6,929 nt of DNA from Paracoccaceae bacterium (GCA_020441345.1 JAGRMK010000278.1:1-6929); one strand, 5' to 3'. Counted from the stretch's first letter, positions 1 to 5,978 are shown. The notes: generated from the sequence alone by a model not told the origin. Made by a program: numbers and translations.

Positions 1-132
1 GTGTTTCGGGAAATGAAGCTCAAGCAGCATTTCGAGAAGCCCTCGGTCAAGAAAGCCCGTGAGCAAGCCGAAGCGATCCGTCGGGCGCGCAAGCTGGCGC
101 GCAAGAAGGCTCAGCGCGAAGGTATGCTCTGA
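1..132 (+). CDS. rpsU: 30S ribosomal protein S21, C-terminal part (5' end outside window)
   Basis: The first 43 codons and the TGA stop read as the C-terminal two thirds of bacterial ribosomal protein S21, which sits in the small subunit near the anti-Shine-Dalgarno region and helps initiation. The visible part starts at FREMKLKQHFEKPSVKKARE and ends in the very basic RRARKLARKKAQREGML tail typical of alphaproteobacterial S21. The family is about 68 residues long, so roughly 25 N-terminal residues lie to the left of the window. The GTG at base 1 is an internal valine codon, not a start. The gene is followed after 32 nt by a strong intrinsic terminator, so it is the last or only gene of its transcript. 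The identification rests on the near-invariant family sequence. Confidence 0.96.
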   Translation: MFREMKLKQHFEKPSVKKAREQAEAIRRARKLARKKAQREGML

Positions 133-164
133 ACCATCCGTTCGCCCTTGTGGCAGACGAAACA

Positions 165-198
165 GACCCCCCGGATCCCTGGATCCGGGGGGTCTTTT
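165..198 (+). terminator. Intrinsic terminator of rpsU
   Basis: A perfect inverted repeat with 14-nt arms, GACCCCCCGGATCC (165-178) and its complement (181-194), is followed by TTTT at 195-198. The two central bases cannot close as a loop, so in practice the hairpin has about 13 pairs and a 4-nt loop. It is very GC-rich and lies between the convergent rpsU and YciI-family genes. On the minus strand it is followed only by TGTTTCG, so termination of the leftward operon is possible but weaker. Confidence 0.88.
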
Positions 199-224
199 CA
201 TGGCGTCCCGTGCTGCGCCAGATG

Positions 225-539
225 CTACATTTCGACGATCTCGGCCACCTCGACCGATCCCGACCCGTCAAGAACCATCGGGCATTCGGCGGCGATCGCC
301 TTGGCGGCGTCGATATCTGCCGCCGTCAGCACCGAATAGCCCGAGACCGGGTTGGCCCCGCCATTGGCAACGGTCCCCGCCGATGACACCGTGTGCGACT
401 GGCCTACCGGGTTGCCCGGATCGACCAGCGCATCGCCGATCTTGCCGAACCAGACGCCCCAGGCCGCCATGGCCTTTTCGCCTTCCTCTGGCGTTCGGGG
501 CGTGGCGCCCCCGTGATAGGCAAACAGAAACCTGGCCAT
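225..539 (-). CDS. YciI/DGPF-domain protein (YCII-related family)
   Basis: This 104-aa protein belongs to the YCII-related/DGPF family, small ferredoxin-like alpha+beta proteins of mostly unknown biochemical role. Visible family features are the N-terminal strand MARFLFAYHGG (residues 1-11), the A-W-G-V-W-F helix (26-31), D40-P-G42, the G-Y-S-V strand (67-70), A-A-D-I-D-A-A-K (73-80), C86-P and the closing S-V-E-V-A-E-I strand. His9 and Asp40 are the kind of conserved polar residues proposed as a putative active site in YciI proteins. The ATG at 539 is chosen because GGGAG lies 8 nt upstream and the frame then matches family length; an ATG further upstream would run into the preceding gene. 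It is the third gene of a leftward operon with ArsR and AHSA1-like genes, 25 nt after the latter. The substrate is unknown. Confidence 0.85.
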   Translation of the reverse strand: MARFLFAYHGGATPRTPEEGEKAMAAWGVWFGKIGDALVDPGNPVGQSHTVSSAGTVANGGANPVSGYSVLTAADIDAAKAIAAECPMVLDGSGSVEVAEIVEM

Positions 540-564
540 TGTCTTTTCTCCCGTGTTGATCAGT

Positions 565-996
565 TCAGCCGATGACCGCGCGCGCCAGCTTGCGCAGGCT
601 CGAAGTCCAGCCTTCGGCGTGGCGTTCGGCCTGTTCACCGGACAGGCCACGATGCGTCAGGACAAAGCGCGTCCCGCCGTCTTCCTCGGTCAGTTCGATG
701 GTGACATGGCTTTCCGCCCCGCGCCGGTCCGTCTCATCGTGCCAGCCCCAGGTAAAGGCGACAAGATTGGGCTTGCGCACCGTCGTCACCTGTCCGGAAA
801 CCTTGAACCGCGCGCCCTCGGCGTTGATCATCGTCGAATCCCAGGGGCCGGTTGCGGTGAAATCCAGGGCCCCGATACAGCGCACGATCCCCTCTGGCCC
901 CCACCAACGAGCCAGCTGTTCGGGCTGGGTAACGATTTCGAACACCCGGTCCACCGGAACCTTGTAGAGCCGCTCAAGCCGCAGCACCTCAGTCAT
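565..996 (-). CDS. SRPBCC/AHSA1-type START-fold protein
   Basis: This 143-aa protein has the signature of the bacterial AHSA1 (activator of Hsp90 ATPase homologue 1-like) branch of the SRPBCC superfamily: R-x-Y-K-V-P near residues 8-14, V-F-E-I-V-T-Q-P-E (18-26), W31-W-G-P, the T-W-G-W strand (82-85), G-G-T-R-F-V-L-T-H-R-G (107-117) and the G-W-T-S-S-L C-terminal helix (129-134). These proteins form a helix-grip fold with a hydrophobic cavity that may bind a small ligand; most bacterial members have no known activity, and the Hsp90 link should not be assumed. Start at 996: GAGGAG lies 7 nt upstream, inside the end of the arsR-like gene, and the two genes overlap by 8 nt (ATGACTGA), which points to translational coupling. 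An alternative ATG five codons upstream (1011) lacks such an SD. Confidence 0.9.
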   Translation of the reverse strand: MTEVLRLERLYKVPVDRVFEIVTQPEQLARWWGPEGIVRCIGALDFTATGPWDSTMINAEGARFKVSGQVTTVRKPNLVAFTWGWHDETDRRGAESHVTIELTEEDGGTRFVLTHRGLSGEQAERHAEGWTSSLRKLARAVIG

Positions 997-1333
997 CGTC
1001 GCGCTCCTCATGGGCCATCAGCGCATCCAGCCGCGCCACGCTGCCTTGCAAGAACTCGCGATGCGACAGGGTCCAGGCCGCGACCTGTCGCATGGCCTCG
1101 GGCGCAATCGCGTATAGACGCCGCTGCCGGTCGGCGCGGCGCGTTACAAGCCCGGCACGATGCAGCACCGCCAGATGCCGCGAGATCGCCGGCGCCGAGA
1201 TCCCGAAGCCCGCCCCCAGATCCCCGGCCGCCATCTCTGGCTCGGCCAGCAACCGTTCGACCAGCGCAAAGCGCACCGGATCGCCCAAGGCGGCAAAGAC
1301 ATCCGGCAGTCGGAGGGTATTCTTATTTTCCAT
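989..1333 (-). CDS. ArsR-family winged-helix transcriptional repressor
   Basis: This 114-aa protein has a winged helix-turn-helix of the ArsR/SmtB type: F-A-A-L-G-D-P-V-R-F-A-L-V-E-R-L-L near residues 13-29, the recognition segment G-I-S-A-P-A-I-S-R-H-L (44-54) followed by A-V-L-H-R-A-G-L-V (55-63), and the wing R-R-A-D-R-Q-R-R-L-Y-A-I (65-76). It contains no cysteine, so the classic CxC metal site of ArsR/SmtB sensors is absent. It belongs to the group commonly found upstream of AHSA1-like genes, whose signal is generally unknown. It is the first gene of the leftward operon and probably represses it. No Shine-Dalgarno is seen before the ATG at 1333, and a 12-bp palindrome ends only 3 nt upstream of it. 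Family and role as a regulator are clear; ligand is not. Confidence 0.92.
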   Translation of the reverse strand: MENKNTLRLPDVFAALGDPVRFALVERLLAEPEMAAGDLGAGFGISAPAISRHLAVLHRAGLVTRRADRQRRLYAIAPEAMRQVAAWTLSHREFLQGSVARLDALMAHEERDDD

Positions 1334-1451
1334 TACTGTTAATTAACACATCTGGAAAGCAAATCAAACGGGCAAATCATGCCCTGCGATTCCCGGCCAT
1401 TGACCCGCTGCGATGCATGGCGGACAAAGGGCCCAGGTGTTCCGAGGTTTC
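1334..1451. promoter_or_regulatory. Divergent promoter region, arsR-type operon / glycosyltransferase
   Basis: This 118-bp spacer separates the divergent arsR-like and glycosyltransferase genes. Its left half is AT-rich, unlike the surroundings. For the leftward operon a weak match is TTGATT (minus strand of 1362-1367) spaced 15-16 bp from TTAATT/TAATTA (1340-1346); transcription would then start at or very near the ATG at 1333. For the rightward gene, TTGACC (1400-1405) is a fair -35 box, but 17 bp downstream only GACAAA (1423-1428) is found as a -10. Both promoter calls are read by eye and tentative. Confidence 0.4.
1337..1348. promoter_or_regulatory. Palindromic candidate operator TGTTAATTAACA
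   Basis: TGTTAATTAACA is a perfect 12-bp palindrome, conspicuous in a GC-rich chromosome. It ends 3 nt upstream of the start codon of the ArsR-type repressor. ArsR dimers bind AT-rich inverted repeats overlapping their own promoters, so this is the natural operator candidate. It overlaps the most plausible -10 of the leftward operon, where binding would block polymerase. Confidence 0.55.
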
Positions 1452-2720
1452 ATGTCCGTTCAAGCTGCCCCGCCCCGCGTTCTGATCGTGGCAGACAATG
1501 CCTCTGCCCGGTTCGGCGGCGAGGCGATCTTGCCGCTCAAGTATTTCACCTTGCTGGCGCGCCGTGGGCGCGACGTTCATTTGATCACCCACGACCGCAA
1601 CCGCGATGCCTTGCTGGCGGATTTCCCGGATCTGGCGGATCGCATGGCATTCTCGCAAGATACATGGGCGCACCGCTGGTTGTGGCGCATCGGCGCGCGC
1701 CTGCCGGGGGCGTTTCGCGATCACCTGATCGGCAATCTGATGGGCCTGATCACTGGCGTGCAGCAGCGCAAGATGGCACGCCGGATGGTGCGCACCGGTG
1801 CCGTGGACCTGGTGCACCAGCCAATCCCGGTGTCGCCCGCCGCCCCCTCGATGCTGTTCGGGCTGGGCGTGCCGGTGGTGATCGGACCGATGAACGGCGC
1901 GATGAGCTATCCACCGGACTACGCGGATTACGAGGGGCGGGCCTCGAGGATGTTCATCCGTTTGGGGCGGCCTCTGGCCGGATTCGTCAACCGGCTGATC
2001 CCCGGAAAGCGCCGTGCTGCCTTGTTGCTGGTCGCCAATCCACGCACGGCGGCCGCGCTGCCCGTGCGGCACGTGCCCGTCGTTGAACTGGTCGAGAACG
2101 CGGTCGATTTCGACCTTTGGCCGCAGTCCACCGTGGCCCAGCGCCCAAACCATGCCGGCGGGCCGTTTCGGCTGGTGTTCATGGGGCGGCTTTATGCGCT
2201 GAAGGGGCTGGCACAAACCCTCGATGCCTTGGCACGGGCGCGCGAAACGCACCCGATCACGCTGGACATTTTGGGCGATGGCCCGGAACTGAACGCGATC
2301 AGGGCGCAGGTCGAACGCCTGGATCTGGCAGAGGCCGTGACCTTTCACGGGTTCTTGCCGCAACGCGATTGTGCGCGGCATCTGGCGCAAGCCGATGCGC
2401 TGATCCTGGCCAGCCTGCGCGAATGCGGCGGCGCGGTGGTGCTGGAGGCCATGGCCATGGGCCTGCCGGTCATCGCGAGCGATTGGGGCGGCCCGGCCGA
2501 TTATCTGGATGCATCCTGCGGCCTCATGGTGCCGCCATCGCCACGCGCGCAGTTCGTCGCGGGACTTGCGCAGGCGATGCTGACACTGGCCAGCGACCCC
2601 GAGCGGGCGCGAAGGCTTGGCGCGGCAGGAGCGGCACGCGCGCGCAACACCTATGATTGGCAAGGCAAGATCGACCGGATCGAGACCCTGTACCAGCAGG
2701 CCCTGACCCCGCGCGGCTAG
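1452..2720 (+). CDS. GT4-type (GT-B fold) glycosyltransferase
   Basis: This 422-aa protein looks like a retaining GT-B glycosyltransferase of the GT4 family, transferring a sugar from a nucleotide-activated donor. The N-terminal Rossmann domain opens with R-V-L-I-V-A-D-N (9-16) and the glycine-containing loop A-R-F-G-G-E (19-24). The C-terminal donor domain begins near F-R-L-V-F-M-G-R-L (239-247) with K251-G, and has I-L-G-D-G-P-E (273-279), F-H-G-F-L-P (298-303) and the EX7E motif E324/E332 followed by A-M-G-L-P-V-I-A-S (335-343). No membrane segment or signal peptide is evident, so it is probably cytosolic or peripheral. The start at 1452 is preferred over the ATG at 1413 because GAGG lies 4 nt before it and the Rossmann strand then starts near residue 9. 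Donor, acceptor and product are unknown. No other glycan genes are nearby. Its stop lies 7 nt from that of the convergent Lrp gene. Confidence 0.9.
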   Translation: MSVQAAPPRVLIVADNASARFGGEAILPLKYFTLLARRGRDVHLITHDRNRDALLADFPDLADRMAFSQDTWAHRWLWRIGARLPGAFRDHLIGNLMGLITGVQQRKMARRMVRTGAVDLVHQPIPVSPAAPSMLFGLGVPVVIGPMNGAMSYPPDYADYEGRASRMFIRLGRPLAGFVNRLIPGKRRAALLLVANPRTAAALPVRHVPVVELVENAVDFDLWPQSTVAQRPNHAGGPFRLVFMGRLYALKGLAQTLDALARARETHPITLDILGDGPELNAIRAQVERLDLAEAVTFHGFLPQRDCARHLAQADALILASLRECGGAVVLEAMAMGLPVIASDWGGPADYLDASCGLMVPPSPRAQFVAGLAQAMLTLASDPERARRLGAAGAARARNTYDWQGKIDRIETLYQQALTPRG

Positions 2721-2730
2721 CGGCGGGTCA
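2704..2730. terminator. Possible hairpin between convergent genes, spanning both stop codons
   Basis: TGACCC (2704-2709) pairs with GGGTCA (2725-2730), and CGC (2710-2712) can pair with GCG (2720-2722) across a 2-nt bulge, leaving a 7-nt loop. The hairpin includes the stop codons of both the glycosyltransferase and the Lrp gene. There is no T tract on either side, so if it terminates transcription it does so weakly or with Rho. Confidence 0.3.
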
Positions 2731-3186
2731 TAGCGCCAGCGCCGTCGTCTTGACCACGGTGCGCAGCGCGAAAGAACTTTGCATCCGCGCAACGCCGGGC
2801 AGGCGCGAGAGATACTGACGATGGATACGCGCGAAATCCTCGGTATCCTCGACCATCAGCTTCAGCAGGAAATCGGCGCTGCCCGCCATCAGATGACATT
2901 CCAGCACATCGGGGATGCGCGTGATTCCGCGCTCGAAGGCGTCCAGAACCTCGTCGGACTGGCTGTTCAGCGTGATCTCGACATACACGGTGGCGGGTTT
3001 GCCGATCTTGCGCGCATCGAGGATCGCCACATACGCGGCGATGAATCCGTCTGCCTCCAGCCTTTGCACGCGACGGTGGCAGGCCGAGGGCGACAGCGAA
3101 ACGCGCTCGGACAGGTCCGCGTTCGAGATACGCCCCTCACGTTGCAAGACCATGAGGATGCGGCGGTCGATCATGTCTAGCTGCAT
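2728..3186 (-). CDS. Lrp/AsnC-family regulator, probably of the divergent ald gene
   Basis: This 152-aa protein has the Lrp/AsnC layout. The N-terminal helix-turn-helix starts with L-D-M-I-D-R-R-I-L (3-11) and includes S-N-A-D-L-S-E-R-V-S-L-S-P-S-A (21-35) and H-R-R-V-Q-R-L-E (37-44). It is followed by a RAM ligand-binding domain from about residue 66 to 148 with V-L-E-C-H-L-M-A-G-S-A-D-F-L-L-K (94-109). Lrp proteins assemble as dimers and octamers that wrap DNA and sense amino acids. The divergent placement next to ald suggests an AldR-type regulator that controls alanine dehydrogenase in response to alanine; this is inferred from context. The start at 3186 gives the usual few residues before the first helix. 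It has a poor SD, and an in-frame ATG at 3246 would add 20 residues, also without an SD. Confidence 0.92.
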   Translation of the reverse strand: MQLDMIDRRILMVLQREGRISNADLSERVSLSPSACHRRVQRLEADGFIAAYVAILDARKIGKPATVYVEITLNSQSDEVLDAFERGITRIPDVLECHLMAGSADFLLKLMVEDTEDFARIHRQYLSRLPGVARMQSSFALRTVVKTTALAL

Positions 3187-3328
3187 CGCAGCGCAACTTT
3201 CATCGCGGAAATCCCCAGGTTGCCGTCGTTTCTTGCCCAACAACATCAGAGAGCGACCAAATTTACAAGCAATCGCCGGTGTTTTTGCGCGAAATTGCCA
3301 CCCATCACGCAAACAATGGGAGGTTGGG
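3187..3328. promoter_or_regulatory. Divergent lrp/ald control region
   Basis: This 142-bp spacer lies between the Lrp-type regulator and ald. TTGC occurs at 3220, 3233, 3285 and 3295 and its complement GCAA at 3193, 3269 and 3309. One pair, TTGC at 3295-3298 and GCAA at 3309-3312, forms an inverted repeat with a 10-bp spacer; the two TTGC at 3285 and 3295 are 10 bp apart, one helical turn. Such arrays suit Lrp-type proteins, which bind several phased sites. I found no good consensus -35/-10 pair for either gene, as expected for activator-dependent promoters. ald has a strong ribosome binding site, GGGAGG at 3318-3323. Confidence 0.45.
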
Positions 3329-4447
3329 ATGCTGATCGGTTGCCCCAAGGAAATCAAGCCACAGGAATTCCGAGTCGGAATCACGCCCGCTGCCGCCAAC
3401 GAGGCCACGCTGGCCGGACATTCGGTCATGATCGAAGCCGGGGCGGGGCTGGGCGCCGGGTTCACCGATGACGATTATCGCGCGGCGGGGGCCCGGATCG
3501 TCGACACCGCCGCCGAGATCTTCGCCACCGCCGAAATGGTCGTCAAGGTCAAGGAACCGCAGGCCGTGGAGCGCAAGCAACTGCGCGAAGGCCAGTTGCT
3601 GTTCACCTATCTGCACCTCGCGCCCGACGCCGAACAGACGCACGACCTGCTGGCCTCTGGCTGCACCGCGATTGCCTATGAGACCGTGACCGACCGTAGC
3701 GGCGGCCTGCCGTTGCTGGCGCCGATGTCCGAGGTCGCGGGTCGCCTGGCTCCGCAGGTTGGCGCCTGGACCCTGCAAAAGGCCAACGGCGGGCTGGGTG
3801 TGCTGATGGGCGGCGTGCCCGGCGTGCGTCCGGCGAATGTGGTGATCGTCGGTGGCGGCGTTGTCGGCACCGCCGCTGCACGGGTCGCGGTCGGCATGGG
3901 CGCCAATGTGACCGTCCTCGATCGCTCGATCCCGCGCATGTCCTATCTGGACGACATCTTTCAGGGCCGCCTGACCACGCAATATTCCAGCGCCTCGGGC
4001 CTGGCCGACCTGTTGCCGACCGCAGACATGGTGATCGGCGCGGTTCTGATCCCTGGCGCCGCCGCACCCAAACTGGTGACCCGCGCGCAACTGTCGATCA
4101 TGCAGCCCGGTTCGGTGATCGTGGACGTGGCGATTGACCAGGGCGGCTGTTTCGAGACCTCACGCGCCACTACCCACAAGGATCCGATCTATGAGGTGGA
4201 TGGCGTCATGCATTACTGCGTGGCGAACATGCCCGGTGCGGTTGCGCGCACCTCGACCCAGGCGCTGGGCAACGCCACGTTGCCCTTCATGATGGCGTTG
4301 GCCAACAAGGGCTGGCGTCTGGCCTGTGCCGAGGACCAGCATTTGCTGAACGGCCTGAACGTGCATGCGGGTCAGATCACCTATGCCGCCGTGGGCAGCG
4401 CGCTGAACCTGCCGTTCATCGACGCACGCGAGGCGATCCGGGTCTGA
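3329..4447 (+). CDS. ald: Alanine dehydrogenase (EC 1.4.1.1)
   Basis: This 372-aa enzyme catalyses the reversible NAD-dependent deamination of L-alanine to pyruvate and ammonia in the cytosol, allowing alanine use as carbon and nitrogen source. The length is normal for the family. The N-terminal AlaDh/PNT domain begins M-L-I-G-C-P-K-E-I-K and carries the pyruvate-binding R15 and K75 (V-K-V-K-E-P, 72-77) and the catalytic H96 (Y-L-H-L-A, 94-98). The NAD-binding domain has V-I-V-G-G-G-V-V-G (172-180), the ribose-binding D198 and the catalytic D270 (A-I-D-Q-G-G, 268-273). These numbers match the classic Ald residues, which also confirms the start. ATG 3329 has GGGAGG 5 nt upstream. The divergent Lrp-type gene is its likely regulator. 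Lack of a transmembrane part separates it from PntA transhydrogenase. Confidence 0.97.
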   Translation: MLIGCPKEIKPQEFRVGITPAAANEATLAGHSVMIEAGAGLGAGFTDDDYRAAGARIVDTAAEIFATAEMVVKVKEPQAVERKQLREGQLLFTYLHLAPDAEQTHDLLASGCTAIAYETVTDRSGGLPLLAPMSEVAGRLAPQVGAWTLQKANGGLGVLMGGVPGVRPANVVIVGGGVVGTAAARVAVGMGANVTVLDRSIPRMSYLDDIFQGRLTTQYSSASGLADLLPTADMVIGAVLIPGAAAPKLVTRAQLSIMQPGSVIVDVAIDQGGCFETSRATTHKDPIYEVDGVMHYCVANMPGAVARTSTQALGNATLPFMMALANKGWRLACAEDQHLLNGLNVHAGQITYAAVGSALNLPFIDAREAIRV

Positions 4448-4457
4448 CCCGATACCC

Positions 4458-4484
4458 GGCGGCGCGGAACGATGCCGCGCCGCC
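4458..4484 (+). terminator. GC hairpin after ald, no T tract
   Basis: GGCGGCGCGG (4458-4467) and CCGCGCCGCC (4475-4484) form a perfect 10-bp stem with a 7-nt loop, starting 10 nt after the ald stop codon. It is followed by TGCCCTGCGC rather than a T run, so it may be a weak terminator, an mRNA 3'-end stabiliser or part of a Rho-dependent site. The remaining bases up to the next gene (4485-4567) contain no coding signal; GATACT at 4535-4540 could be a -10 box but lacks a clear -35. Confidence 0.5.
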
Positions 4485-4567
4485 TGCCCTGCGCCCCCCT
4501 GGCACCGCCGCCTCTTTCGGGGCACGATGGGTCCGATACTACGACGGCAATCCGGGGGTGACGGGAC

Positions 4568-5953
4568 TTGAAAACACGTCTGGCATGGCTGGCTGGGCTG
4601 CTTGCGCTTTTCGGACTGGCCAGCGCGGGGGTCGGCGCCGCCTATCTGCGTGGCCTGCCCCGGATCGAGGTCGCGTTTCGCGACCTGCGCCTGACCGGGA
4701 TCGAACAGCCGGGACTGCACGATTGCCTGTGGATCGGGCCGGTTTCCATCGATACGGTCAACCTGGCTTTCCCGGACGGCGGCGCGGTCTATTGGCCGGC
4801 GGTGTTCACGGCCCCGATGGCCGAGGGCGAATACCTGGAAATTTCCGGCCTTTACCCTGCCGCGCGCTATTTCTCGTTCAACACCTACCGCAGCGGGGCC
4901 GCACCCCATGACCACCTGAGCGATCAGCAGATCGAACCCGACGCCGGCGCCATCAATCCTTTCGTGACCGGGCGCACCCTGGCAGGGCAACGCTATACGA
5001 TCCGGGTTCTGCCCGGTTCCGCGCCCGATGAGCCGCCACCCAACACCCTCTATTTCGGCCCGCCCGGCACGGTAGACGCGGTCCCGCTGATCTACCGGGT
5101 CTATGTCCCCGAGGTTCCGGGCGATCCTTCGGGCGGCGCCGGGTTGCCGGACGTGACCCTGGTGCGCGCGGATGGCACGCGGCTTACCGACGAAGCTCTG
5201 TGCGCGGCCCTCGACAGTGCCCGGATCGATTCTGACGCACGCGCGGTGCAGGTGCCGGTGATCCCGCTGTCAATCTACCAGGCGATGTTCGGCAGCCGCG
5301 AGGTTCGCGACAGCGTGCTGTATGCGCCGGGCGGAACCTGGAACCTGTTCTGGAGCCCAAGGCTGAGCGTGCTGCGCACCTCGGCCCCCCGGCTCGCGCG
5401 GGTGATGGCTCTTGGCGCAAGACTCGGACTGGTGTCGCAGAGTTCGGGCTTTTACGCCAATGCCGACAACGCCTATGTCTCGACCTATATCAACGAAAGA
5501 TTCGGTGCGGTTGTCGTGCTGGAAGGACGGCTTCCCCGCACCCCCGTGCGCGGCGCCGACGCGGCCCAGGGCGCGGCGTTCGACCTGCGGTACTGGTCCT
5601 TGTGCACCAACGAGGGGCTGGCCTCGACCCGCTACGCCGACTGCGTCCACGACGGTCAGGTCACGCTTGACGCGGCGCGGCGCTATACGATCGCGATCAG
5701 CAAGGCCGAAAACCGCCCGAACAATGCCAGATCCGATTGCGGCGTCACTTGGCTTGACTGGGGCACGGAAGGCGACGGGGCGGGACACGCGCATCTTGGC
5801 ATCCTGATCCTGCGCAACATGCTGCCCAACCCGGATTTCGCACAGGCCATCCAGCGGATCGCCTATCCCGGCGACGAACGCGCCACGATGGCAGAGTATC
5901 TGCCCGAGGTTAGGTATGAAAGCCGGGCCACATTCGAACGCCGCGGATGCTGA
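4568..5953 (+). CDS. Uncharacterised exported or membrane-anchored protein with internal duplication
   Basis: This 461-aa protein is not one I can name. Residues 1-27 (M-K-T-R followed by a hydrophobic stretch to A25) look like a signal peptide or single N-terminal anchor; A18-S-A is a possible cleavage site, so the rest is probably periplasmic. Two similar segments are visible: R-Y-F-S-F (100-104), D-Q-Q-I-E-P-D-A (119-126), R-Y-T-I (142-145), and again R-Y-W-S-L (341-345), D-G-Q-V-T-L-D-A (362-369), R-Y-T-I (372-375). The x-F/Y-W-S-L pattern recalls DUF1214/DUF1254-like beta proteins, a remote resemblance only. Six cysteines (53, 212, 346, 359, 391, 461) all lie after the signal region. The start is TTG at 4568: no ATG occurs in frame until residue 84, and a G-rich stretch lies just upstream. 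Codon use matches the neighbours. It stands alone between ald and a convergent Lrp gene. Confidence 0.85.
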   Translation: MKTRLAWLAGLLALFGLASAGVGAAYLRGLPRIEVAFRDLRLTGIEQPGLHDCLWIGPVSIDTVNLAFPDGGAVYWPAVFTAPMAEGEYLEISGLYPAARYFSFNTYRSGAAPHDHLSDQQIEPDAGAINPFVTGRTLAGQRYTIRVLPGSAPDEPPPNTLYFGPPGTVDAVPLIYRVYVPEVPGDPSGGAGLPDVTLVRADGTRLTDEALCAALDSARIDSDARAVQVPVIPLSIYQAMFGSREVRDSVLYAPGGTWNLFWSPRLSVLRTSAPRLARVMALGARLGLVSQSSGFYANADNAYVSTYINERFGAVVVLEGRLPRTPVRGADAAQGAAFDLRYWSLCTNEGLASTRYADCVHDGQVTLDAARRYTIAISKAENRPNNARSDCGVTWLDWGTEGDGAGHAHLGILILRNMLPNPDFAQAIQRIAYPGDERATMAEYLPEVRYESRATFERRGC

Positions 5954-5978
5954 GCGCCGCCAGACCCGTGCGCGCCCG

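Noticed and set aside
165..194. The 14-bp inverted repeat as an insertion-site or repeat-family element
   Set aside because: Position just after rpsU, the GC stem and the following TTTT explain it as an intrinsic terminator; no second copy is seen in the window.
225..1333. ArsR operon as an arsenic resistance locus
   Set aside because: The repressor has no cysteine metal site and no arsenate reductase or efflux gene is present; the partners are AHSA1 and YciI proteins.
1413..1451. ATG at 1413 as start of the glycosyltransferase
   Set aside because: No SD precedes it and the added 13 residues do not fit the fold; ATG 1452 has GAGG upstream and puts the first Rossmann strand in place.
553..1485. 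Plus-strand open frame of 310 codons across the ArsR/AHSA1 genes
   Set aside because: It is a GC-bias shadow of two well recognised minus-strand genes; its translation is P/R/A-rich with no known motif.
1377..2792. Long (471-codon) open frame antisense to the glycosyltransferase
   Set aside because: It mirrors the codons of a clear GT4 gene in GC-rich DNA, is rich in H, Q, R and G with no recognisable domain, and has no ribosome binding site or protein-like hydrophobic pattern.
2915..3328. Upstream extension of the ald frame (138 codons) as a fused N-terminal domain
   Set aside because: The extension lies antisense to the Lrp gene and over the spacer. Ald numbering (R15, K75, H96, D270) and the GGGAGG site fix the start at 3329.
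3305..4090. Minus-strand open frame of 261 codons within ald
   Set aside because: It is the complement of conserved alanine dehydrogenase codons; composition rich in G, H, Q and D without any family resemblance.
4160..4990. Minus-strand open frame of 276 codons across the end of ald and the start of the exported protein
   Set aside because: It overlaps two supported genes, has shadow-type composition and no start signal.
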